A DNA stretch of 15,285 bases from Thermoplasmatota archaeon (GTDB taxonomy: Bacteria; Pseudomonadota; Gammaproteobacteria; Burkholderiales; Thiobacillaceae), in contig JAMCVR010000216.1 of NCBI GenBank assembly GCA_023475455.1, positions 1-15,285 of the forward strand, in the 5' to 3' direction. Numbering within the stretch: the first letter of the stretch is position 1; each line of letters opens with the position of its first letter. Below, one piece after another: positions 7,363 to 14,292 of this stretch. A program made the translations under genes and the position numbers. The notes beneath the pieces are model-generated. The model was not told the origin of the DNA, ran no database searches, and was given only the letters and a program-made list of their open reading frames with translations.

Positions 7363-8190
7363 ATGACTGGAGCCGAGCTTCTCGATCCGCCGCCCCTGGA
7401 AACGCCCCCCGTACCCGTCATCAAGGTGCGGGGCGAGCCGCTCACCGAGCTGCCGCAGGATCTCTACATCCCGCCCGACGCCCTCGAGGTGTTTCTCGAA
7501 GCCTTCGAGGGCCCGCTCGACCTCCTGCTCTACCTGATCCGCCGCCAGAACCTCGACGTGCTCGACATCCCGATGGCGGCGCTGACCAAGCAATACATGG
7601 CCTACGTCGAGGCAGCCCGCGCAACGAGGCTGGAACTGGCGGCGGAATACCTCCTGATGGCAGCGATGCTGATCGACATCAAGTCGCGCATGCTGCTGCC
7701 GCGCCGCGAGCAGGCCGAGGAGGCGAACGAGGGCGACGATCCGCGCGCCGAGCTGGTGCGCCGCCTGCTGGAATACGAGCAGATGAAGCTCGCCGGCCAG
7801 ACGCTGGACAGCCTGCCGCAGGCCGGGCGTGACTTCGACACCGTCAGCGTGTTCCTGCCGGCGGCGGCCAGGCGCCTGCCGAGCGTCCATCCCGAGGAGC
7901 TGGCCGCGGCCTGGCTGGCGATTCTGTCGCGGGCGAAAAACCGCACCCACCACCGCATCGGCCGCCAGGAACTGTCGATCCGCGAGCACATGAGCCGCAT
8001 CCTCAAGCGGCTGACCCCAGGCGAGTTCATGGAATTCAAGGAACTGTTCCCGGACGCGTCGACCGTGCACGAACTCGTGGTCACCTTCCTGGCGGTGCTG
8101 GAACTGACCAAGGAAATCCTGCTCGATGTGACGCAGGCCGAGCCCTTCGCCCCCATCTACGTGAAGCTCCATGAATCTGCAACCGAATGA
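7363..8190 (+). CDS. scpA: Segregation and condensation protein ScpA
   Basis: ScpA is the kleisin subunit that bridges SMC ATPase heads and, with ScpB, forms the SMC-ScpAB condensin on the chromosome. The 275-residue sequence has the characteristic N-terminal SMC-binding region (VFLEAFEGPLDLLLYLIRRQ, then LDVLDIPMAALTKQYM), the following AAEYLLMAAMLIDIKSRMLL helix, and a C-terminal winged-helix part with EFMEFKELFPDASTVHELV and ending in [15 protein letters not shown] 40-residue Pro-rich extension precedes the conserved part. The gene overlaps the scpB start by 20 nt. It is complete, but its 3' two-thirds (from 7639) lies in the tandem duplication, so a headless second copy follows downstream. 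Confidence 0.95.
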   Translation: MTGAELLDPPPLETPPVPVIKVRGEPLTELPQDLYIPPDALEVFLEAFEGPLDLLLYLIRRQNLDVLDIPMAALTKQYMAYVEAARATRLELAAEYLLMAAMLIDIKSRMLLPRREQAEEANEGDDPRAELVRRLLEYEQMKLAGQTLDSLPQAGRDFDTVSVFLPAAARRLPSVHPEELAAAWLAILSRAKNRTHHRIGRQELSIREHMSRILKRLTPGEFMEFKELFPDASTVHELVVTFLAVLELTKEILLDVTQAEPFAPIYVKLHESATE

Positions 8191-8461
8191 CCATCCCGAC
8201 GATTTGAAGCTTGTGCTGGAAGCCGCCCTGCTGGCGGCAGTCGAGCCGCTGTCGCTGGCCGAGCTCAAGCGCATGTTCGAGCAGGACCTGTCGAATGACA
8301 TGCTGCGTCGTGCGCTGGAGGAGTTGCGCGCGCAGTGGCACGGCCGCGGGGTGGAACTGGTGCAGGTGGCCGACGGCTGGCGCTTCCAGACGCGCGCCGA
8401 GATGCAGCCCTGGCTGTCGCGGCTGAAGAACGAGAAGCCGCCGCGGCGGAATACCTCCTGA
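8171..8461 (+). pseudogene. Truncated duplicate of scpB (N-terminal 92 residues)
   Basis: This copy keeps scpB residues 1-92 ([13 protein letters not shown] to KNEKPPR) and then runs into the duplicated scpA sequence out of frame, adding RNTS before TGA. It has the first winged-helix half only and is not expected to form a working ScpB. It exists only because of the 804-bp tandem repeat. Confidence 0.85.
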
Positions 8462-8994
8462 TGGCAGCGATGCTGATCGACATCAAGTCGCGCATGCTGC
8501 TGCCGCGCCGCGAGCAGGCCGAGGAGGCGAACGAGGGCGACGATCCGCGCGCCGAGCTGGTGCGCCGCCTGCTGGAATACGAGCAGATGAAGCTCGCCGG
8601 CCAGACGCTGGACAGCCTGCCGCAGGCCGGGCGTGACTTCGACACCGTCAGCGTGTTCCTGCCGGCGGCGGCCAGGCGCCTGCCGAGCGTCCATCCCGAG
8701 GAGCTGGCCGCGGCCTGGCTGGCGATTCTGTCGCGGGCGAAAAACCGCACCCACCACCGCATCGGCCGCCAGGAACTGTCGATCCGCGAGCACATGAGCC
8801 GCATCCTCAAGCGGCTGACCCCAGGCGAGTTCATGGAATTCAAGGAACTGTTCCCGGACGCGTCGACCGTGCACGAACTCGTGGTCACCTTCCTGGCGGT
8901 GCTGGAACTGACCAAGGAAATCCTGCTCGATGTGACGCAGGCCGAGCCCTTCGCCCCCATCTACGTGAAGCTCCATGAATCTGCAACCGAATGA
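8443..8994 (+). pseudogene. Headless duplicate of scpA (residues 93-275)
   Basis: From the repeat junction the scpA frame resumes at codon 93 (AAEYLLMAAMLID) and continues to the normal scpA stop. It lacks the N-terminal SMC-neck-binding region. An upstream ATG at 8335 could start a 219-residue frame, but its first 36 residues are scpB read in the wrong frame. It is a by-product of the tandem repeat. Confidence 0.85.
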
Positions 8995-9637
8995 CCATCC
9001 CGACGATTTGAAGCTTGTGCTGGAAGCCGCCCTGCTGGCGGCAGTCGAGCCGCTGTCGCTGGCCGAGCTCAAGCGCATGTTCGAGCAGGACCTGTCGAAT
9101 GACATGCTGCGTCGTGCGCTGGAGGAGTTGCGCGCGCAGTGGCACGGCCGCGGGGTGGAACTGGTGCAGGTGGCCGACGGCTGGCGCTTCCAGACGCGCG
9201 CCGAGATGCAGCCCTGGCTGTCGCGGCTGAAGAACGAGAAGCCGCCGCGCTACTCGCGCGCGGTGCTGGAAACGCTCGCCATCATCGCCTACCGCCAGCC
9301 GGTGACGCGCGGCGACATCGAGGACATCCGCGGCGTGTCGGTCAATCCCAACATCATCAAGACGCTGGAGGAGCGCGGCTGGATCGAGGCCATCGGCCAT
9401 CGCGACGTGCCGGGGCGCCCCGCGCTGTTCGGCACCACCGGGCATTTCCTCAGCGATCTCGGCTTGCGCACGCTGTCCGAACTGCCGCCGCTGGAAGAGC
9501 TCGGCCATCTCGTCACGCCCGACGAAACCGCATTAATTCCTGAATTGCGCGTGGAATTGCCGGACAATGACGTCCCCCGGACGTTTGGCGCGGTGATCGA
9601 AACCGCCCGCGTCAGCGCTTCCACTGAGATTTCTTGA
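8975..9637 (+). CDS. scpB: Segregation and condensation protein ScpB
   Basis: The intact copy encodes 220 residues. It has the two tandem winged-helix domains of ScpB: the first about 10-85, with [20 protein letters not shown], and the second about 95-170, with [40 protein letters not shown] and [20 protein letters not shown]. The [13 protein letters not shown] stretch is a family hallmark. ScpB dimers bind ScpA in the SMC condensin. A short family-variable tail follows ([11 protein letters not shown] onward). The start overlaps the end of the upstream scpA copy by 20 nt, as in the original gene order, and rluB begins 2 nt after the stop. Confidence 0.95.
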   Translation: MNLQPNDHPDDLKLVLEAALLAAVEPLSLAELKRMFEQDLSNDMLRRALEELRAQWHGRGVELVQVADGWRFQTRAEMQPWLSRLKNEKPPRYSRAVLETLAIIAYRQPVTRGDIEDIRGVSVNPNIIKTLEERGWIEAIGHRDVPGRPALFGTTGHFLSDLGLRTLSELPPLEELGHLVTPDETALIPELRVELPDNDVPRTFGAVIETARVSASTEIS

Positions 9638-9639
9638 AT

Positions 9640-10530
9640 ATGGCCCGTCCCGCATCCCCCATCCGCCGTTCGCCCTCCGCACCCATGGGGCGCGCGGCGA
9701 GCCGCCTGCAGCAGGCGATTGCCCCCGAGGCGCCCAGCGAACGCCTGCAAAAGGCTCTGGCCTCGGCCGGGCTGGGCTCGCGCCGCGAGATGGAGGAATG
9801 GATCGCCGAGGGACGCGTGCAGGTCAACGGCGAAACCGCCACGATCGGCAGCAAGGTCGGGCCGCGCGACATCGTCAAGGTCGGCGGCCGCCGCGTGTAC
9901 CTGCGCTTTGACGAAAAGCGCACCCGCATCCTGATCTATCACAAGTCGGAAGGCGAGATCGTCACCCGCGACGACCCCAAGGGGCGCGCCACCGTGTTCG
10001 ACGCGCTGCCCCGGCTGCGCGGCGCCAAGTGGATCGCCATCGGCCGGTTGGACTACAACACCGACGGCCTGATGATCTTCACCACTTCGGGCGAGCTCGC
10101 CAACCAACTGATGCACCCGCGCTTCGAAGTCGAGCGCGAATACGCCGTGCGCGTGTTGGGCGAACTGACCGAGGACATGATTGCGCAATTGCTGGCCGGG
10201 GTGGAGCTCGACGACGGTCCGGCGCGGTTGCAAAGCTGCTTCGCCGCGGGCGGCGAGGGCGCCAACCGCTGGTATCGCGTCATCATCAAGGAAGGCCGCA
10301 AGCGCGAAGTGCGGCGGCTGTTCGAGCACTTTGGCCTGACGGTGTCGCGGCTGACGCGCATCCGCTTCGGCCCGATCGCGCTGCCGCCGCAATTGCGCCG
10401 CGGGCAGAAGATGGAACTCGACGACGATCTGGTCGCGCGCGTGATGGAATGGGCGGGGATGACGCCCACGCCGCGCCGCCAGATGCGCGGCGTGCCCGAC
10501 AAGCACACCCGCAAGCCGCGCATGCGTTAG
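9640..10530 (+). CDS. rluB: 23S rRNA pseudouridine synthase RluB
   Basis: This 296-residue protein belongs to the RsuA/RluB/E/F pseudouridine synthases. An S4 RNA-binding domain occupies about 33-80 (SERLQKALASAGLGSRREME onward). The catalytic domain contains GRLDYNTDGLMIFT, where Asp138 is the catalytic aspartate, and later the KEGRKREVRRLFEHFG signature. RluB modifies U2605 (E. coli numbering) of 23S rRNA; RluB is favoured over RluE/F because of the N-terminal S4 domain and the conserved scpB-rluB neighbourhood. The long basic tail of many RluB proteins is absent here. The ATG at 9640 is chosen over the in-frame TTG at 9634, which overlaps the scpB stop codon. Confidence 0.93.
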   Translation: MARPASPIRRSPSAPMGRAASRLQQAIAPEAPSERLQKALASAGLGSRREMEEWIAEGRVQVNGETATIGSKVGPRDIVKVGGRRVYLRFDEKRTRILIYHKSEGEIVTRDDPKGRATVFDALPRLRGAKWIAIGRLDYNTDGLMIFTTSGELANQLMHPRFEVEREYAVRVLGELTEDMIAQLLAGVELDDGPARLQSCFAAGGEGANRWYRVIIKEGRKREVRRLFEHFGLTVSRLTRIRFGPIALPPQLRRGQKMELDDDLVARVMEWAGMTPTPRRQMRGVPDKHTRKPRMR

Positions 10531-10555
10531 TCCGGGCGGGCATGGCCCGTCCGGA
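10531..10555 (+). terminator. Hairpin after rluB
   Basis: TCCGGGCGGGC (10531-10541) and GCCCGTCCGGA (10545-10555) form an 11-bp GC-rich stem with one G-U pair and a 3-nt loop, starting immediately after the rluB TAG. A short T-run (10564-10568) follows only after 8 nt. It lies between convergent rluB and the minus-strand membrane gene and probably ends rluB transcription. Confidence 0.65.
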
Positions 10556-10561
10556 CACGAC

Positions 10562-11227
10562 TTATTTTTCCGTCAGTTTCTTGATCACGCCGGCCGCCCA
10601 CTCGCGGCCGCCCAGCCCGAACGCCAGCGCAAACGCCAGGCCGATCGCGCCGAAGCCGATCTGGAAAGCGGCGGTCAGCAGCGTGGTGCCGATCGCCAGC
10701 TGCTCCAGCGCCACGAATACCACAAAGATGATGACCCCATACTCCGACAGCGTGCTGATGGTGAGCGCGCCCTGCACGCCGATGTTGTTGAGGTAGGCGA
10801 ACGCCATGCGGTTGATGAAGCGCGCCACCAGCACGCCGAACACCAGCACAAGAATGGCGACGATGATGTTGGGGATGTAGAGCACGACCTTGTTGAACAG
10901 CTCGGCCACCATGTGCAGGCCGAGGCTGTTGGCCACGGTGACGATGACGACAAAAATGACAATCCAGTAGGCCAGCTTGGCGAGCAGCCGCGACAGCGAC
11001 ACGTCCAGATTGCCCTGCCTGAGGAAGGCTTCGATGCCGGTTTTTTCGGCCAGGCTGTCGAAGCGCAACAGATCCAGCAGTTTCATGACGCCGGTACGCA
11101 CCAGATTGGCGAGCAGCCAGCCGACGAACAGCAGCAGCAGGGCTGCCAGCAACTGCGGCACGAAGCCGGCCAGTTGCGTCCAGAAAGAAGTCAGGGAAGC
11201 GACGAACACGTCGAGTTGTTGCTGCAT
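10562..11227 (-). CDS. Conserved TM-helix repeat membrane protein (MscS-related)
   Basis: The 221-residue protein is strongly hydrophobic with about five membrane segments: near 18-40 (FVPQLLAALLLLFVGWLLAN), 85-105, 115-145 (PNIIVAILVLVFGVLVARFI), 165-185, and 190-210 ending in FGAIGLAFALAFGLGGREWA. The repeated 'helix, G, F.NR/VRT' pattern matches the conserved TM-helix family (PF05552) often found in mechanosensitive-channel-like proteins. The MscS beta domain is not seen, so channel function is inferred only. The ATG at 11227 has AAGGAG 8 nt upstream; a longer frame upstream is non-coding in appearance. It is complete, but its first 60 codons and promoter are repeated at 11897-12077. Confidence 0.8.
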   Translation of the reverse strand: MQQQLDVFVASLTSFWTQLAGFVPQLLAALLLLFVGWLLANLVRTGVMKLLDLLRFDSLAEKTGIEAFLRQGNLDVSLSRLLAKLAYWIVIFVVIVTVANSLGLHMVAELFNKVVLYIPNIIVAILVLVFGVLVARFINRMAFAYLNNIGVQGALTISTLSEYGVIIFVVFVALEQLAIGTTLLTAAFQIGFGAIGLAFALAFGLGGREWAAGVIKKLTEK

Positions 11228-11258
11228 GACACACTCCTTCATTGCTGCGGAAAGGCGC

Positions 11259-11264
11259 ATTATA
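11259..11264 (-). promoter_or_regulatory. -10 element of the TM-helix gene
   Basis: On the minus strand a perfect TATAAT (11264-11259) lies 31 nt before the ATG, leaving room for a leader with the AAGGAG Shine-Dalgarno sequence. The -35 region is poor (AAAAAC at a 17-nt spacing), so an activator may be needed. An identical copy lies at 12114-12109. Confidence 0.5.
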
Positions 11265-11350
11265 GCGAACGCCTCAGGCGGGTTTTTTTCATTGCCGTGA
11301 AGCCTACGGATACAAAAAATGCAAAGGCCTGTTCCCTGTCGGTCTTTGTG

Positions 11351-11363
11351 CCTACACTGTAGG
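11351..11363 (+). promoter_or_regulatory. Palindrome upstream of hydB (first copy)
   Basis: CCTACACTGTAGG is a perfect 13-nt inverted repeat (6-nt arms around C), 19 nt before the first hydB start codon. TACACT within it could double as a -10 hexamer, but no good -35 is seen. It could be a regulator site at the hydrogenase promoter. The copy that serves the intact hydB is at 12201-12213. Confidence 0.4.
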
Positions 11364-11382
11364 AAACGACGCATTCCAGACC

Positions 11383-11898
11383 ATGCTCTCTCAGCCAGAC
11401 CCGGCCGGATTCCTGCCTCTCGATCGATTGCATGCGCTGGTGGCCCGGCTCATGCGGCTGGGCTACCGATGTCTGGGCCCCGCCGTGGAAAACGGCGCCA
11501 TCGTGATGCGCGAGCTCGATGCGCCCAATGCTGTGCCGCGCGGCCTGCAGGCCGAGCAGTCGGCGGGACGCATCCGGCTGACGCGGGATCCCCGTCACCG
11601 CTATTTCGCCTGGGCCAACGGGCCGCAGGCGATCAAGCCGCGGACATTTGCGCCTCAGGAATCGCTGTGGCGCGTGGAGCGGGACGCGGCGGGCGCCCTG
11701 CAGTTCACGGCCGTGCAGCCGGCAGCGCCTCTTCAGGCCATCATCGGCGTGCGCGCCTGCGACCTCGCCGCGCTGGCGCTGCAGGATGCGCATTTCCTGC
11801 GCGAAGGCCGGCGCGACGCGCACTATGCCCGACGGCGCGAACAGCTGTTCCTGGTCGCGGTGCAATGCGCCGAACCGGCAGCAACGTGCTTTTGCGCG
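11383..11898 (+). pseudogene. Truncated duplicate of hydB (first 172 codons)
   Basis: This fragment is identical to the first 172 codons of the intact hydB at 12233, ending at the CFCA motif, and then reads into antisense TM-helix gene sequence as far as a stop at 12150. Both iron-sulfur binding motifs of HydB are missing. It has the full upstream region and so could be transcribed, but would give a non-functional product. Confidence 0.85.
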
Positions 11899-12077
11899 GC
11901 CAGGCTGTCGAAGCGCAACAGATCCAGCAGTTTCATGACGCCGGTACGCACCAGATTGGCGAGCAGCCAGCCGACGAACAGCAGCAGCAGGGCTGCCAGC
12001 AACTGCGGCACGAAGCCGGCCAGTTGCGTCCAGAAAGAAGTCAGGGAAGCGACGAACACGTCGAGTTGTTGCTGCAT
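11897..12077 (-). pseudogene. Truncated duplicate of the TM-helix gene (first 60 codons)
   Basis: This repeats the start of the minus-strand membrane gene, from ATG at 12077 with its Shine-Dalgarno sequence and TATAAT, through the first hydrophobic segment (about 60 residues, ending in LLRFDSLA). It then runs antisense into the truncated hydB copy to a stop at 11823. Only one membrane helix remains. Confidence 0.85.
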
Positions 12078-12200
12078 GACACACTCCTTCATTGCTGCGG
12101 AAAGGCGCATTATAGCGAACGCCTCAGGCGGGTTTTTTTCATTGCCGTGAAGCCTACGGATACAAAAAATGCAAAGGCCTGTTCCCTGTCGGTCTTTGTG

Positions 12201-12213
12201 CCTACACTGTAGG
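12201..12213 (+). promoter_or_regulatory. Palindrome upstream of intact hydB
   Basis: This is the second copy of the 13-nt inverted repeat CCTACACTGTAGG, 19 nt before the start of the complete hydB gene. It is the copy expected to matter for hydBGDA expression. Its regulator is unknown. Confidence 0.4.
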
Positions 12214-12232
12214 AAACGACGCATTCCAGACC

Positions 12233-13444
12233 ATGCTCTCTCAGCCAGACCCGGCCGGATTCCTGCCTCTCGATCGATTGCATGCGCTGGTGGCCCGGCT
12301 CATGCGGCTGGGCTACCGATGTCTGGGCCCCGCCGTGGAAAACGGCGCCATCGTGATGCGCGAGCTCGATGCGCCCAATGCTGTGCCGCGCGGCCTGCAG
12401 GCCGAGCAGTCGGCGGGACGCATCCGGCTGACGCGGGATCCCCGTCACCGCTATTTCGCCTGGGCCAACGGGCCGCAGGCGATCAAGCCGCGGACATTTG
12501 CGCCTCAGGAATCGCTGTGGCGCGTGGAGCGGGACGCGGCGGGCGCCCTGCAGTTCACGGCCGTGCAGCCGGCAGCGCCTCTTCAGGCCATCATCGGCGT
12601 GCGCGCCTGCGACCTCGCCGCGCTGGCGCTGCAGGATGCGCATTTCCTGCGCGAAGGCCGGCGCGACGCGCACTATGCCCGACGGCGCGAACAGCTGTTC
12701 CTGGTCGCGGTGCAATGCGCCGAACCGGCAGCAACGTGCTTTTGCGCGTCCACCGGTGACGGCCCGACCCCGGCCACGGGCTACGATCTCGCGCTGGCGG
12801 AACTGGCGGAGGGCTTCGTCGCGGTGGCGGGCAGCGACAAGGGGCGGGCTGTTTTCGACTCGCTGCAGCTGCCCGCCGCGACCCCGCAGCAGATCGAGGC
12901 GGCCCGCCAGCAGGGGCAGGCTGCTGCGGCCGCGCAGACGCGCAGCCTGCCCGGACGCAATCTGCGCGATGCCCTGATGAGCCGGCTGGACCATCCGCGC
13001 TGGGACGAGGTGGCGGCGCGCTGCCTCGCCTGCGGCAACTGCACCGCGGTGTGCCCGACCTGCTTCTGCCATGCCGAAATTGATGAGCCCGCCCTCGACG
13101 GACAGTCGAGCGGGCATGTGCGCATCTGGGATTCGTGCTTCGGCGAATCGCACGGCCATCTGCACGGCTTCAACGTGCGGCCCGACATCCGCAGCCGCTA
13201 CCGCCAGTGGCTCACCCACAAGCTCGCCACCTGGCACGACCAGTTCGGCCGCAGCGGCTGCGTCGGCTGCGGCCGCTGCATCGCCTGGTGCCCGGTGGGT
13301 ATCGACCTGACCGAAGAAGTCGCCGCCCTGATGAGTGGTACCGATCAACCCTCTGATGGAACTACTCGCCATTCGACTAAGCCCGCAAGCGGGCAAGTCG
13401 CTGGTTATCCCCGGCCCTCTCCCGCAAGCGGGAGAGGGGGATAA
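12233..13444 (+). CDS. hydB: Hydrogenase/sulfhydrogenase beta subunit (4Fe-4S protein)
   Basis: The 403-residue protein matches the beta (HydB) subunit of group 3b [NiFe] sulfhydrogenases. The N-terminal two-thirds contain the family's [13 protein letters not shown] segment and a [14 protein letters not shown] motif. Two ferredoxin-like [4Fe-4S] motifs follow: [16 protein letters not shown] from Cys264 to Cys279, and [20 protein letters not shown] from Cys343. It would pass electrons between the delta subunit and the flavin-containing gamma subunit, and the Pyrococcus homologue is tied to sulfur reduction. The normal C-terminus seems to end near residue 367; the last 35 or so residues (rich in Ser, Gly, Pro and Arg) are read through palindromic repeats whose inverted arm supplies the stop codon. 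The ATG has no clear Shine-Dalgarno sequence. Confidence 0.9.
   Translation: MLSQPDPAGFLPLDRLHALVARLMRLGYRCLGPAVENGAIVMRELDAPNAVPRGLQAEQSAGRIRLTRDPRHRYFAWANGPQAIKPRTFAPQESLWRVERDAAGALQFTAVQPAAPLQAIIGVRACDLAALALQDAHFLREGRRDAHYARRREQLFLVAVQCAEPAATCFCASTGDGPTPATGYDLALAELAEGFVAVAGSDKGRAVFDSLQLPAATPQQIEAARQQGQAAAAAQTRSLPGRNLRDALMSRLDHPRWDEVAARCLACGNCTAVCPTCFCHAEIDEPALDGQSSGHVRIWDSCFGESHGHLHGFNVRPDIRSRYRQWLTHKLATWHDQFGRSGCVGCGRCIAWCPVGIDLTEEVAALMSGTDQPSDGTTRHSTKPASGQVAGYPRPSPASGRGG
13381..13394. repeat. Small REP-like palindrome
   Basis: GCCCGC and GCGGGC flank AA, giving a perfect 14-nt palindrome. It shares the CCCGCAAGCGGG core with the larger element 21 nt downstream, so the two look like related units. 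It lies in the C-terminal tail of hydB. Confidence 0.6.
13405..13444. repeat. REP-like palindromic element at the hydB/hydG junction
   Basis: Arms CCCTCTCCCGC (13415-13425) and GCGGGAGAGGG (13428-13438) are exact reverse complements around AA, and outer TTATCC (13405-13410) pairs with GGATAA (13439-13444), leaving a 4-nt bulge: a 17-bp stem in all. Palindromes of this 'CCCTCTCCC...GGGAGAGGG' kind are common intergenic REP-type elements in proteobacteria. Here the right arm contains the hydB stop codon and the purine tract that serves as the hydG Shine-Dalgarno sequence. Confidence 0.75.
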
Positions 13445-13448
13445 CGTG

Positions 13449-14292
13449 ATGCCCAAACCGATCGACGCCGGCGCGCCGCATGCCGCCACCGTGGTGGCGC
13501 GCACCCCGGAATCGCCCACCATCTTCACCTTGCAGCTGCGCCTCGACGATGCGGCGGCGCGGGCGGCCTACCGCTTCGCGCCCGGCCAGTTCAACATGCT
13601 GTATCTCTATGGCGTCGGCGAGGTGCCGATTTCCATCATGTCCGACCCGGAGGACCGCGACGGCATCGGCCACACCCTGCGCGCGGTCGGACGCGTCACC
13701 CGGGGGTTCGCCGCGCTCAAGCCGGGCGACCGGGTGGGGTTGCGCGGGCCGTTCGGACGCGGCTGGCCGCTGCAGGAAATGGGGGGGCGCGACGTCGTGC
13801 TGGTGACCGGCGGACTCGGCTGCGCGCCGGTGGTGTCGGTGATTCATTACGTGCTGCGGCGGCGCGAGCGCCTTCGGCAAACTGGTCATCATCCAGGGCG
13901 TGAAGCATGCCGACGATCTGGTCTGGCGCGAGCAGTACGATTGCTGGGTGAAGCTGCCGGATACCCAGGTGCTGGTGGCGGCCGACGAGGGGGCGGCATT
14001 CTGGCCCTGGCATGTCGGGCGCGTGACGGAACTGTTCGATCTCGCCCGCTTCAACCCGACGCGCGCGGTGGCGATGATGTGCGGGCCGGAAGGCATGATG
14101 CGCGTCACCGCCGGACAGCTGCTGGCGCGCGGCCTGCCCGAATCGAGCCTGTTCCTCAGCATGGAGCGCAATATGCAATGCGCCGTCGGGCGCTGCGGCC
14201 ATTGCCAGTTCGGCGGCAGCTTCGTCTGCCGCGACGGCCCGGTGTTCAACTGGGGCGAGGTCAAGTCATTGCTTGGGCACAGGGGATTCTGA
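13449..14292 (+). CDS. hydG: Hydrogenase gamma subunit (FAD/NAD(P)-binding), frameshifted
   Basis: Two frames together make a typical 280-residue gamma (HydG) subunit. Frame 1 (from ATG 13449) has the FAD-binding barrel (FAPGQFNMLYLYGVGEVPIS) and VTGGLGCAPVVSVIHYVLRR for NAD(P). The frame then changes at about 13872, and the second frame runs from FGKLVIIQGVKHADDLVW to the stop at 14290-14292, with MMCGPEGMMR and a C-terminal [2Fe-2S] motif (CAVGRCGHCQ and FVC). Dropping one C from CC at 13871-13872 gives RRRERFGKLVI, as the family expects. The subunit moves electrons between NAD(P)H and the Fe-S chain. The stop overlaps the hydD start (ATGA). The break may be a sequencing error or a real inactivating mutation. 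Confidence 0.88.

Larger units (their letters stand above)
7639..9249 (+). repeat. Perfect 804-bp direct tandem repeat across scpA/scpB
   Basis: Positions 7639-8445 match 8443-9249 at an offset of 804 bp. The only shared sequence across the junctions is GCG (7639-7641, 8443-8445, 9247-9249); flanks 7638/8442 (G/C) and 8446/9250 (G/C) differ. The unit runs from scpA codon 93 to about scpB codon 92. Because scpA and scpB use different frames, the result is intact scpA, truncated scpB, headless scpA, intact scpB. No mobile element borders it. Confidence 0.97.
11047..12748 (+). repeat. Perfect 850-bp direct tandem repeat across the divergent promoter region
   Basis: Positions 11047-11898 match 11897-12748 at an offset of 850 bp, sharing only CG across the junctions. 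Flanks 11046/11896 (T/G) and 11899/12749 (G/T) differ. The unit holds the first 60 codons of the TM-helix gene, the whole divergent intergenic region, and the first 172 codons of hydB. Both genes keep one complete copy at the outer sides, with two truncated fragments in the middle. Confidence 0.97.

Noticed and set aside
9289..10506. 405-residue minus-strand frame opposite scpB/rluB
   Set aside because: Low-complexity antisense shadow; both sense genes are well-supported families.
11267..11288. Plus-strand terminator from CGCC-TCA-GGCG followed by GGTTTTTTT
   Set aside because: The stem is only 4 bp, lies inside the divergent promoter region, and no plus-strand gene ends upstream of it.
2590..12748. 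Tandem repeats as a transposon, CRISPR or phase-variation system
   Set aside because: Units are long, occur only twice each, are unrelated to one another in sequence, follow gene content and have no terminal inverted repeats, transposase or recombinase nearby.
12110..13528. 472-residue minus-strand frame opposite hydB
   Set aside because: Antisense shadow of hydB with no domain; hydB has clear iron-sulfur motifs.
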